Shown in pieces: positions 41,453 to 51,064 of a DNA stretch of 64,000 nt; position 1 is the first letter of the stretch; each line of letters begins with the position of its first letter. The notes under the pieces are model-generated. The model saw nothing but the letters and a program-made list of their open reading frames with translations. It was not told the DNA's origin and searched no databases. The DNA comes from Schizochytrium sp. TIO01 (lineage: Eukaryota; Sar; Bigyra; Thraustochytrida; Thraustochytriidae): NCBI GenBank assembly GCA_004764695.1, contig SMSO01000033.1, positions 759,001 through 823,000 on the forward strand, read 5' to 3'. A program made the translations under genes and the position numbers.

Positions 41453-44400
41453 ATGCGCAGGCAGGCACAAGCGCCTCGCGCGGGTGCTGGGGCCACTGGG
41501 GGCGGCACCCAACAGCTAACGCCTGACCGCGACGCAGCTCGTCGTCCGGTCGTTGGCCCGCGGCATGGCGCAAAGCCTGGCATGGGCCGGCCTGGACTGC
41601 CAGCGCAGCCAAAACGAACCTCACGAGCGCTCTCCTGGGACAGTGAAGACAGCCATGGGGCGGGAACTGCAAAAACATTTGAAAATATTCAAGGCATGTC
41701 TCAGAGCGTGGCTCCTGGAAGAGGCCAAGATGATGCTCAACGCGGACTTCAAGGCAGGAACTTTGAATGGGGCTACAGTACCCGCAGAGATCTTGAAGAT
41801 GGGGAAGATCATTTTGAAGTACAAAATCGACATCATGTTCAGAGTAATCGACAGGACCTTCGACAAAGCCGCCCACAGGATACTTTTGAGGGGGCTACCA
41901 GAGATATTGGAACGCCAAGTTCGAGGAAGACTCCGTCAACACCAGACCCGCAAGATTTGCAGGAAGCTGCGTCTGACTTGCAGGAGGTTCTACAGCTGTA
42001 TGAGCAACTTTTGGATACAACACGGGAAAATGGCGATGCATTGGATTTGCCAAGAGATACTTTCGAGCACCTGAGACTGGACCAAGAAGCCCTGGTGGCT
42101 ATTCTCAGACAAAGAATAAGGAGGGCTCAAGCACATGCCATGGGGCAGGACCCTACAGAGGAGAAAAATTTACCTTTAAGGATTGCGGGTGAAGCACTTG
42201 TGCAAGATCTTGTTATTGATGGACTTGAGAGGTTCATGAGGGAAAGGGACATGAGAGATCCTTTGAGGAAAAGGGACATTATGCGACTTCGGTATCAGCT
42301 CTCTCAAGTTCGTAAAGACCGAGACAAAATTGTGGCGGTAATGATCAAGCGAGAGCAGGTCGATATTTCAGCCTACAGTCGTGCAAGAGCTATCATGCTT
42401 AATACTGTCCGTGAATACCTTGACCCACCCGATACACGTCCAGAAGTAGAGGAAACCTCATGGGATCGTCTCAGGCAACCCACAATGCACTACGCGACTT
42501 TAGGCAACGGGCCATCGAAGATCGGGGAACCGAGGCAAATAGCTCATGAGGAAGCGCCAAACCGCTTGCAGCAGGTACGTGAGCGACTCCGGCAGGCTCG
42601 CGAAAGAAAGTCTCAGATCTTGGAGGAAAGGCAACAGCAACAATCACTTTACCATTCACGGGTTCAAGACCCGTCACGCGAACTCGACCGCTTGCGAGAA
42701 GCAAATGCCGAGCTTGTCACACAGCTTCGTGCGGCACAAAAGCAAAACTCTGAAAAATCTTCTAGAATAGAAAAGCTTGAACGCGATCTTCAGCAGCAGT
42801 CAATTCTTCATCGACGCGTACTCAAGGATATGGAAACCATGTATGAGGCAAAGATTGAGCACGCAATTGTTGAGCATCAAGGCGCACTTGAAGATGTTCA
42901 ACGTGCGCAAAAACTTCTTCAATCTGAGCGTGAGCAGCACACGCGGTCATTGGCAGATGCTCGTTCGCATGTCTTCCAGCAGGCTCGCGCAGAAGCGCAA
43001 CAACAGTTCAAACAATGGAAAGAGGTCAGCGAGGGTGCCTGGAAGCAGCAAAATGCAATTCTAATGTCCCAAGCTGTAAGCAAAGCAAAATCTGAATTGG
43101 AATCGAAGTCCCTAGAATCTACCCAGGGAGCTAAAGAAGAACTTGCAAAGGCCACCGCCCGAAACGAAATCCTTATTTCAGAAGTTCGTGAATTGCAACA
43201 GCGTGTTGATCAAGCACAGCAGCTCACGACAACGTTAGAAACTCAAATGAATGAGCTTCGAAAAAGTCTCAAGCTGGAGCAAGAAGTTTCGGCTAAGCAA
43301 GCAATCGCTGCTGATACTGCTCGCAAAAGTCTTGCAGAGTACCAGGCCAAGTGGGAGGAAGCTCAGATTCAGCAAGAAAAACTTCAAGAAGACGCCTTTG
43401 AGTCTGCCGAAGCTCTCGCTCGTGCCCAAACAAGAGAGAGAGACCTTTCTTGGAAACTTGAGCAAGCTCAGTCCTCAAGTCAAGACCACAGCACTTCGAT
43501 TGCAGATCTTCAGCGTCGTATTGAGGCATTACAACAAGACCGTAATTCAATCCAAACTGACTTAGTTACAAGCCAACGTAGAGCCGCCTACTTAGAGGGT
43601 GTTTTAGATCAGGTCAAACAAGATGCAGCAGAAGAACTTTCAGAAAAGGATTTGTTTGTCAGCAACTTTCGTACGCAAATGGAAAGCGAGCAACATGAAA
43701 TTAGAGCCAAATTAGACATAGCACTATCGTCGCATGATCGAAAAGTGAAGCATCTTGAGCTTGAGCTTGAGAAAGCGCAGGCGGAGGTTGCCCATACTTA
43801 CGAAAGCTGGTCCACAAAGTTTGCTAATAGTGACGCTCAGGTTTCCGCTTTACGAAATGAGCTTAATCAAGTGCGCGCCCAGGTGCTGGACAAAACACAA
43901 ATAGCAGATGCTGCTGAGAGACGCGTCTCGAGTTTGGAAGCAGAACTGGCCTCTTTGCAATCCGCTCAGCAAGACGCTACATCTTCACAGCTGCAATCTG
44001 CAGCCGCAGCACACGCACAACTTATTGGAACCAATGAACGCCTGCAAAGCGAGCTTGCTGCAGCTCGCGAGGAGCTAGCGCATATGCACTCACAGATGGC
44101 CGAGGCAGAAAGCAAGTGCGCTAGAGCAGAAATGGAGCGGGCACAAGCATTGAATAAACTCGATTTAGTAAAACAGGATCTAGAAGCTGCTACATTACGG
44201 ATACAAGCTCATGAAGACACTGCTAATGAAGCTGCCAAGGTCCAGTCGGCCCTCGAAGCTATTCAGACCCAATTAGACACTGCTCTCACTCAACTTGAAA
44301 CAACAGAAGCTGCTCTTGAAGGCGAGCGCATGCACAGTGCAAGCTTAGATGCACAACTTAACGAGCAAGTTGAGGATTATGCATCTTTGTGCACAGAGCA

Positions 44401-47400
44401 TGATTCCGTAACTCAGCGTATGGAAGAACTAGTGGGCAACCATTCGAGTTTGCAGCGCGAGGTGGAGGACGTGAAGTCTCGCAACAAAGCCCTGCAGTTT
44501 GAGCTTGAGCATGCACTCGAGACCCAGGCTAGGTCTGTTGAGGCGCTGCACCAGGCTCAAGCCACGAGTATAGTAACCACAGAAGATAAAGAGCAACACC
44601 GCATTGAGCTAGCTCAACTCGAAGAAAAACACAGGACTGAGCTTGAACGTCATCGCGAAGAGCTTGACCAGCAGGCAAATATTCTTTCAGCAGTACGGGA
44701 AGAACGTCAAACATTACTTGCTCAGCTGCAGGACTCGCAACGACATCAAGTGGTTTTGCAAGAGACATGCACTGAGCTTAAAGCCACAATCCAGACTCTT
44801 GAAACTAGAATCAACGATATTTCTCAAGAGCTTGACAACCAAAGACAAGCTGAGGATCATCAAGAGGCTCAAGCACAAGCTCTCGCTTTGATGAGGGACC
44901 AGCATCAACATGAGAAAGAGGCGCTGCAAAAGAAGCTTGGCGAGCAATCGGAAACTCTTCATTTATATGACCAAGAACGGCACGAACTCGAGGAAAAGCT
45001 CAAGCGCGCCGATGATATGCGAGAAGATGCGTACAAGCAATCGGACAATCTTTTGACCACCGTCAAAGATCTGGAGACACGGATAGAGAATATGACTAAA
45101 GAGATACAAGCAAAACATGCTGAAAACTCCGCGCATATGCTTCCCTTACAAGAGGAACGTGACAAGCTATCTGATGATGTCCACAGCCTGCAAGAACAAC
45201 TTCGCGAGACACAGTCCTACTCCATGGCTATGAAAGATCAACTCACTGAATTGCGAAAGGAGCTTGAAGTAGAAAAGGCTAAGTATGCAGAAGCCCTAGA
45301 AGAAAATGAGCAAGATGCGCGATCTCTGCGCGACCAACTTGGGGATCTCTTTGCTGAACGCGATGCGATGCAAGATGAATTCTCAGCCAAGAAAGCAGAG
45401 CTACAGTCCCTTGTGCAGAGTCTGGAGAAACAGTGCGAAGCACTTGCTGATCAGAAGCCTCAGCAGATTAATTCAAATGAGAGCTCGCTGAAAGCAACGG
45501 AGCATAGAGTTGCCGAACTTGAGCGTAAAATTAAGGAGCAGGAGGAAATAGAAACCGCACTGCGCAAGCAGTTACACGAGCTACACGAGAAACATCAAGC
45601 TCTTGAAAATGACCGCGATGCGCTGTTACAGGAGCGAGATATAACTCAACGTGAATGCACGAACGTACAGGATCGTTTGCATGATCTTACAACACAACAT
45701 GAAACCCTTTGTAGTGAGCTTGAACAGGCACATGAAGCACTACAGAATGCCCAAAGCCGTTCTCTAGAGCTTGAAGCAACTTGTGCAGACTTGGAGGCCC
45801 GACTCACGGAGGAGAAGAGTGCTAATCTAGAAACGCTTCATGCCCGTGATAATCAAATCACCGAGCTAGAGACACAACATTCAACGATTCGAGACACCTT
45901 TACTGCAGAAGTAGAAAATCTGCAAACGATTGTTGGACAGCTTCGCCAGGAACGCGATAGTCTGCTCAGTAGGCTTGATGAGGATCGTACAGCTCACTCA
46001 AATCAGAATGAAGAAATTGCACATGCTCAGTCTGCCACAGCTTCAGCAGAAGCGAAAATTATTACACTGGAGGCTACTATTGCTGACCTGGAGTCCCGTC
46101 TGGCTGAACATGAGAGAGCAAGAACTATGAATACGAACGGGCTAATCAATGAGGAGACTGAATCGGTGGAATCTTTACAACGGCAGGTTGATGAGCTATT
46201 TGCGGAAAGGGACATGATGCAAGATGAATTTGCTGTTGAGATCCAAAATGTCCAATCTGAGCTTGACAAACGAACTATGGAACTAGAACGTCTTCGTGCA
46301 ACTTCTAATGAACGAGTAGACCTTGACTCAATTGAAAAGAAGCATTCTCAGCAACTTGAGCAAGCACTCGCTGAGGAACGCGAGGCTGCAAACCGTGCAG
46401 CCCAAATGACAATCGACGCCTTTCGAGAAATGGCCGAGGAATCAAAGGAGGATTTGACAGAAGCAAAAGAACAAATTAAATCTCTTAAGGTCGAAGTGAA
46501 AGAATTGAGGAACGAGCTAGAGATTGCCAAAGCTGCTTCTAGCGCTGATCCCAAACTTCTGGAAAATATGCGTCGAGCCAAGGCACAGGATGATGGTACA
46601 CCAATTCTTATGACTAAAGCAAAGACCGAAGCTCTCCACCGCCTGCTGAAGACCTTGACAGCAATGTTGCATGATGCTGGTCGTCAATCAAAGAAGCAAA
46701 GGGAAGTAATTGGTGTTGTAGAAAAGTTTCTCAAGAACCGCCCTGCAGCTTTAGTTGGTAATGGAGCAAATGGTTCGAGTGAAAGTGATTTTTCACTTGA
46801 AATGGAGTTGCAGGCACTGCGGATGGAGAAGCAAGTTCTCGTGCAAGCAATCAAACGTCTGCACGGTGAGAGCGCAAAGAGCATTACAAGCTCAAAATCT
46901 GCATCGGCAAGCGCGAAGAAGTTGTCTTCCTCAACGGCTCGTCTCTATCAGTTGCATGGTCCTGATTTCTCGCGCGGATTTGCTTTGCCTAAACTTGGTA
47001 AGCTCCCTGTAAAGCCCTCAACAGCACCCTCATCAGGTGCAATGCGACGGAGTACGCCATCGCCGAGCCCTCCCACTCCATCGATAAATTCAGCTCAAGA
47101 CTCTGAGCTGGCCCCAAGCTACCCGCTGACAAATTCTGCACCTGGAATATTTTCTGGAGCATCTCCACAAACTTTGCTCGTGAACCAATCTGGACAAGAG
47201 ATTGTAAACAGCCCATTATCAAGCGCTTTGACAGTGTCTACCGGTCATGAACTGTCCTCAGTTGAAGAAGAGGAGCAAGTGTCTTCTACGCCTCCTGCAT
47301 TGTTTTCTAGTACCGTATCGCCCATACAGAGTGGTGCGCTCCAAGATATCGATTTAAGCGAGGTTCCCTCTGTGGACCAGGTTGCAGTAGACAGCTTGAC

Positions 47401-47614
47401 CCCACCAGATATTGCTGATCACTTCCTTTATGCAGAGGATCTAAACAATAGTAGGCCAGTAACAGCTTCACACAGTATGGATACACCCGTGCACGTATCA
47501 GAGCTGGAAAGTACTCCGAATGCATCTAGCAGCAACCTCCACAAAGAGGAACCTGATCGGGGTGATCAGAAGCCTCCTACACCAACTCTCGAAGATGCAA
47601 TGGCTTGGGTTTAA
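41453..47614 (+). CDS. Giant coiled-coil protein (2053 residues)
   Basis: Single uninterrupted reading frame. The first ~165 residues are low-complexity. Residues ~175-340 look helical but not coiled-coil, with LQEVLQLYEQLLDTTREN and DIMRLRYQLSQVRKDRDKI, and may form a small globular domain. From ~385 to ~1790 the sequence is almost continuous heptad-type coiled coil rich in Glu, Gln, Leu and Ala. Two related blocks, DQLGDLFAERDAMQDEF (residue 1294) and RQVDELFAERDMMQDEF (residue 1577), lie ~283 residues apart. A conserved-looking helical part (KAKTEALHRLLKTLTAML, ~1719) precedes a Ser/Pro-rich disordered tail. There is no motor, GRIP or CAP-Gly motif. Such proteins are usually centrosomal, basal-body or Golgi scaffolds; its placement beside kinesin-9 and a CCDC57-like gene favours a cytoskeletal role, which is inference. 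The exact start is uncertain because the N-terminus is low-complexity. Confidence 0.85.
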   Translation: MRRQAQAPRAGAGATGGGTQQLTPDRDAARRPVVGPRHGAKPGMGRPGLPAQPKRTSRALSWDSEDSHGAGTAKTFENIQGMSQSVAPGRGQDDAQRGLQGRNFEWGYSTRRDLEDGEDHFEVQNRHHVQSNRQDLRQSRPQDTFEGATRDIGTPSSRKTPSTPDPQDLQEAASDLQEVLQLYEQLLDTTRENGDALDLPRDTFEHLRLDQEALVAILRQRIRRAQAHAMGQDPTEEKNLPLRIAGEALVQDLVIDGLERFMRERDMRDPLRKRDIMRLRYQLSQVRKDRDKIVAVMIKREQVDISAYSRARAIMLNTVREYLDPPDTRPEVEETSWDRLRQPTMHYATLGNGPSKIGEPRQIAHEEAPNRLQQVRERLRQARERKSQILEERQQQQSLYHSRVQDPSRELDRLREANAELVTQLRAAQKQNSEKSSRIEKLERDLQQQSILHRRVLKDMETMYEAKIEHAIVEHQGALEDVQRAQKLLQSEREQHTRSLADARSHVFQQARAEAQQQFKQWKEVSEGAWKQQNAILMSQAVSKAKSELESKSLESTQGAKEELAKATARNEILISEVRELQQRVDQAQQLTTTLETQMNELRKSLKLEQEVSAKQAIAADTARKSLAEYQAKWEEAQIQQEKLQEDAFESAEALARAQTRERDLSWKLEQAQSSSQDHSTSIADLQRRIEALQQDRNSIQTDLVTSQRRAAYLEGVLDQVKQDAAEELSEKDLFVSNFRTQMESEQHEIRAKLDIALSSHDRKVKHLELELEKAQAEVAHTYESWSTKFANSDAQVSALRNELNQVRAQVLDKTQIADAAERRVSSLEAELASLQSAQQDATSSQLQSAAAAHAQLIGTNERLQSELAAAREELAHMHSQMAEAESKCARAEMERAQALNKLDLVKQDLEAATLRIQAHEDTANEAAKVQSALEAIQTQLDTALTQLETTEAALEGERMHSASLDAQLNEQVEDYASLCTEHDSVTQRMEELVGNHSSLQREVEDVKSRNKALQFELEHALETQARSVEALHQAQATSIVTTEDKEQHRIELAQLEEKHRTELERHREELDQQANILSAVREERQTLLAQLQDSQRHQVVLQETCTELKATIQTLETRINDISQELDNQRQAEDHQEAQAQALALMRDQHQHEKEALQKKLGEQSETLHLYDQERHELEEKLKRADDMREDAYKQSDNLLTTVKDLETRIENMTKEIQAKHAENSAHMLPLQEERDKLSDDVHSLQEQLRETQSYSMAMKDQLTELRKELEVEKAKYAEALEENEQDARSLRDQLGDLFAERDAMQDEFSAKKAELQSLVQSLEKQCEALADQKPQQINSNESSLKATEHRVAELERKIKEQEEIETALRKQLHELHEKHQALENDRDALLQERDITQRECTNVQDRLHDLTTQHETLCSELEQAHEALQNAQSRSLELEATCADLEARLTEEKSANLETLHARDNQITELETQHSTIRDTFTAEVENLQTIVGQLRQERDSLLSRLDEDRTAHSNQNEEIAHAQSATASAEAKIITLEATIADLESRLAEHERARTMNTNGLINEETESVESLQRQVDELFAERDMMQDEFAVEIQNVQSELDKRTMELERLRATSNERVDLDSIEKKHSQQLEQALAEEREAANRAAQMTIDAFREMAEESKEDLTEAKEQIKSLKVEVKELRNELEIAKAASSADPKLLENMRRAKAQDDGTPILMTKAKTEALHRLLKTLTAMLHDAGRQSKKQREVIGVVEKFLKNRPAALVGNGANGSSESDFSLEMELQALRMEKQVLVQAIKRLHGESAKSITSSKSASASAKKLSSSTARLYQLHGPDFSRGFALPKLGKLPVKPSTAPSSGAMRRSTPSPSPPTPSINSAQDSELAPSYPLTNSAPGIFSGASPQTLLVNQSGQEIVNSPLSSALTVSTGHELSSVEEEEQVSSTPPALFSSTVSPIQSGALQDIDLSEVPSVDQVAVDSLTPPDIADHFLYAEDLNNSRPVTASHSMDTPVHVSELESTPNASSSNLHKEEPDRGDQKPPTPTLEDAMAWV

Positions 47615-47867
47615 ATAATGTTGATTGTGTTTAGTATTTTCTATTCAAACTAACCTTTGTGTGTCTTGACCAACATTAATATTAGTCGCAGATGTATTTC
47701 AAATTCTTGATGTTCTCCAATGACTATTAACAAATAAATCTGAGGAATAAACTGACTATTCACATGAATAATATTTCTCTAGGAAACAATCATGTATAGA
47801 AACAGAATATGAGATACTCGGAACAAGAACGAAGTCGAGATTTTTCATATTAGTAAATTATGTTTGT

Positions 47868-50222
47868 TTAAACGCGCTTTTGCGCAGCAGCGGGGCGATG
47901 CTGTCTTCGACGTTCTCGCTCACGCTGCGCCTTGGTAGCTTTAAAAAAGGCGACACTATCAGGCTCCTCTGCTTGTACGCGCTCAATTTCAAGCTTATCA
48001 AACTGCTCGCCGTCATCCAAAATATCTTCATCATCAAAAGCAAGCTTTTCCTCGCGCTGACGTTGCGCCTCAAGAAACCAGGATTGAAAACTTTTAAGAA
48101 GGTCCACCTTGATCACATCGCGGTCTTCAGCCAACCCTTCCTTTGTACGGCGCAGCTCATCATATTCATCACGCACAGCTCGGAATTGCTTCTTAAGCTC
48201 CTTTGCTTTCTTCATAAGGATGAATTCCTCTTCATCAATAATGCGCTCTTCATCTGCAGCTAGCTTACCTTCAGCCACCTTTTGCTCCTCACGAATGGTG
48301 TCGATTCTCGCTTGAGTTTGATCCTGCTCCTCTTGAAGAGAGCGCAACAATTGACGTTTTTCTTGCATCTGGGCCATGCATGCCTTTGACTCACGCTGGT
48401 TCTGTTGCAATTTTCCTTGTTTCTCTGTTGCCACGAGATTAGTATACATCTTGAACGCAGCCTCACGGTTTGCAGGTACTTGTGATGGGTCAATTTCGCG
48501 ACGAACAAGATTTTGGTGTTTTGCATCATGCGAAGGCTCCTCAGTGTCCTCCTCATTGGCTCCATTATCTTCCGTATGATGTTTAGATGCACCATCATCA
48601 GATCGTTGATTGAGGACAGCGGCTGTGTCGCCGAGTTTAGATTCTTCATCATGCCCATTTGTATGTTTTGGGCTGCTAGCCCCCCCTGGCAAATCCATAT
48701 CCTTTGGACGAGCCTCTGCAGGGGCTCTACCGAGCGAAAAACCGTGATCACCCTCTTCCTCTCCTACAAAACCATCTTGGTCCTCTCCACTACGTCCAGA
48801 TTGAGACAGGTGAGCGGCACTTGCAGCTTGCGAAAGTTGCCCTTCACGAGACTGAAACTGGAATTGTTGCCGCAGCTTTTCTTCAACCCGTGCTTCTGAG
48901 CTCTGAATTAGTAATTTGAACTGACGGAAGCACTCCTGCACGTGGCGGACACTCTGGATCTCTATTGTATTCTCTTCTTCCTGTTCAGGTGATGCATCCA
49001 CAAATCTACGAACCTGCTGAGCAATAGAACGGCACTCTTCTGGAGTATACTCTTCATAAGACACACCAGATCGCTTGGCAAGGGCGTCATGCATCATCAA
49101 CTCTTGTTTGAGCTCTCTAATCTGTCTTTCGTAGCGACGTAACAGCATCCCGTCATCACTCTGTACGTTTGCTGTAGCTTGATTCTCAACTCTCATCATT
49201 CGTTGAGCCAGTTTGAGCGTAGATGTGGACTCCTCAAGGTGCTTAGCTTCACCCCAAATGCATGCAATAAGGGAGGTATTGCAATTGCCTCCAAGAGAAT
49301 CTTTCAGTACGTTTGTAAGTTTCGTCTGGCGGTAAGGAATGTGCGAGCGGCTTCCTGAGGTAAGGGCTACTACAACTTGCTCGAGGTAGGTGAGAGACTT
49401 ATTGATGTAGCGAGATTCCTTGCGAAGCTGTTCATCCATTTTCTCTCCAATCGCCTTTTTAAGACGCTCTGAACCAGCTAAATCAACAAGGTTGAGCTTG
49501 CTCACAATAACTTCTTCAGCGCGGAGTCGGGACTTTTGTTCCACGTGCAGCGTAAATATAGAGTGAGAACGGTTAGACTGCTTATTAAGCTGATGCTCGG
49601 CAACAATTCGATTTTCCTCGCCACGGAAAAGAGCGCGCAAAGCTTCTTCTTCATTGGCTACTTCCTCAACGGTGAGTCCGCGAACTTGCATCGTGTGCGT
49701 ACGTGCATCTTCGGTTATTTGGAAATCCTTCTCCGCGGTTGCACCAGCATCATCCAGAAGGTCAAAGATTTTTTCGTTATAAATCTCCATGAACGACACC
49801 GAAACTGTAAAATCCTGCTGCGGATGGTTCTCAATCTCTGCAAAGAGGTGAGTCACAGCCCGAGGGATGATACCACGCTGGGCAAAATTTTGCGTATCAC
49901 CAGTCATTGTAAATGTTTTGCCGGCTCCGGTTTGTCCATATGCCATGACCGTACCATTGACTCCTTCGATCACACCATCAACAATATGGTCAGCAGCTTC
50001 GGCGTAAACAGATTCTTGAGCACTATTGTGGAGGACTTTGTCAAATTGGAATCTCCACGTATCACGGCGGTTGTCCATAGCAGAGCGGTCCGCATTATGA
50101 TCTATCTCGCGACGCTTGATGCAGACCGTGTTTTTATCAGCATCGACCTGAATCTGGTCTTGGGAGAAGTTTGCCGTAGGTCTTGTCCGTACGAGCACTT
50201 TGATACACTCTTTCCGAGCCAT
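47868..50222 (-). CDS. KIF9: Kinesin-9 family motor protein (KIF9/KLP1-like)
   Basis: 784 residues with an N-terminal motor domain (1-~345). Seen: P-loop GQTGAGKT at 96-103, switch I region NKQSNRSH at 213-220, switch II LVDLAGSE at 245-252, and the microtubule-binding region HIPYRQTKLTNVLKDSLGGN. The start (KVLVRTRPTANF), WRFQFDKVLHN, GIIPRAVTHLF and the post-motor helix RQIRELKQELMMHDAL match kinesin-9 rather than other kinesins. Residues 480-570 are acidic and disordered. The C-terminal part (KMYTNLVATEKQGKLQQN and following) is coiled coil, typical of KIF9 and KIF6. Kinesin-9 members act in cilia and flagella, where KLP1 sits on the central pair, implying a flagellated stage. The canonical second Ser of switch I is Asn217 here. 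It converges with the giant coiled-coil gene 253 bp away. Confidence 0.93.
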   Translation of the reverse strand: MARKECIKVLVRTRPTANFSQDQIQVDADKNTVCIKRREIDHNADRSAMDNRRDTWRFQFDKVLHNSAQESVYAEAADHIVDGVIEGVNGTVMAYGQTGAGKTFTMTGDTQNFAQRGIIPRAVTHLFAEIENHPQQDFTVSVSFMEIYNEKIFDLLDDAGATAEKDFQITEDARTHTMQVRGLTVEEVANEEEALRALFRGEENRIVAEHQLNKQSNRSHSIFTLHVEQKSRLRAEEVIVSKLNLVDLAGSERLKKAIGEKMDEQLRKESRYINKSLTYLEQVVVALTSGSRSHIPYRQTKLTNVLKDSLGGNCNTSLIACIWGEAKHLEESTSTLKLAQRMMRVENQATANVQSDDGMLLRRYERQIRELKQELMMHDALAKRSGVSYEEYTPEECRSIAQQVRRFVDASPEQEEENTIEIQSVRHVQECFRQFKLLIQSSEARVEEKLRQQFQFQSREGQLSQAASAAHLSQSGRSGEDQDGFVGEEEGDHGFSLGRAPAEARPKDMDLPGGASSPKHTNGHDEESKLGDTAAVLNQRSDDGASKHHTEDNGANEEDTEEPSHDAKHQNLVRREIDPSQVPANREAAFKMYTNLVATEKQGKLQQNQRESKACMAQMQEKRQLLRSLQEEQDQTQARIDTIREEQKVAEGKLAADEERIIDEEEFILMKKAKELKKQFRAVRDEYDELRRTKEGLAEDRDVIKVDLLKSFQSWFLEAQRQREEKLAFDDEDILDDGEQFDKLEIERVQAEEPDSVAFFKATKAQRERERRRQHRPAAAQKRV

Positions 50223-51064
50223 CTTGAAAGATTAGAACGATTATTTCGCAAGCACAGAGTCGCAGCCACCAGTGAGAGTCCTCCACGTTGGGGGGCTTTA
50301 ATTTTGCTCTCTCCCAACTCCTATCTGTTGAAGGACCCCGCTTCTACAAAGCTTTGTAGTCGCGTCTAGTTTTGTTGCTCCTCCAATACTCAGTACGGAG
50401 AATGAAGAACCTGAGTATTGTAAATGTTTCAATACTTCGCTTGTATGAGACCGTGATAACGTTCATTAAAAGTTAGTGGTGCTGATATTTGTCTATTTCT
50501 TCAATCATACCTGTATAGGTAATTAAGAGTTCCGTGCACTTGCCTATCTTAATATTAGTTCATCAAAATATAATATATGCCAATGCTCCTTATGCTTTAT
50601 TAAGATGATTACTTCAAGTAATGCCAGTTTATATTGTAAGTCCAACGGCTCAAAGTGCACACCTATGAAGTTCTATGAAACTAGGTCATGATTGACTTGA
50701 ATAATTTATTTTCTGATATCTGAAGACTGTAAGAGGGGGAACAGGCAGCTTGAAGAGAAGATATACTTTATTAGACTGTGTTAGGCTAGCAAGTGCTCCC
50801 AAAATCCAGCGAATGTATCTTTTCCAATAGCCCTACAGTTCTAAACATTTGGCTAATTGATCTATGTTTATCACCTTCTTGAAGTAATAGTATTAACCAG
50901 ACCGAAGCAAAAGTTGATACGCAAGATCTCTCTATGAGAAATCCAAGCGTGACTCAGAAGGATTAAAACGAGCCTGATACAATTACTATGACGACTAACA
51001 TACCATAGCTTTTCTGGAAATTATGATACTTGTATTATGACTTCTTCTCTGAGTCGGCATCCTC
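50223..51064. other. Intergenic region between kinesin-9 and CCDC57-like genes
   Basis: Both genes are on the minus strand, so this interval holds the kinesin-9 promoter and the 3' untranslated region of the CCDC57-like gene. It is AT-rich, with no open frame or repeat of note. Confidence 0.5.
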
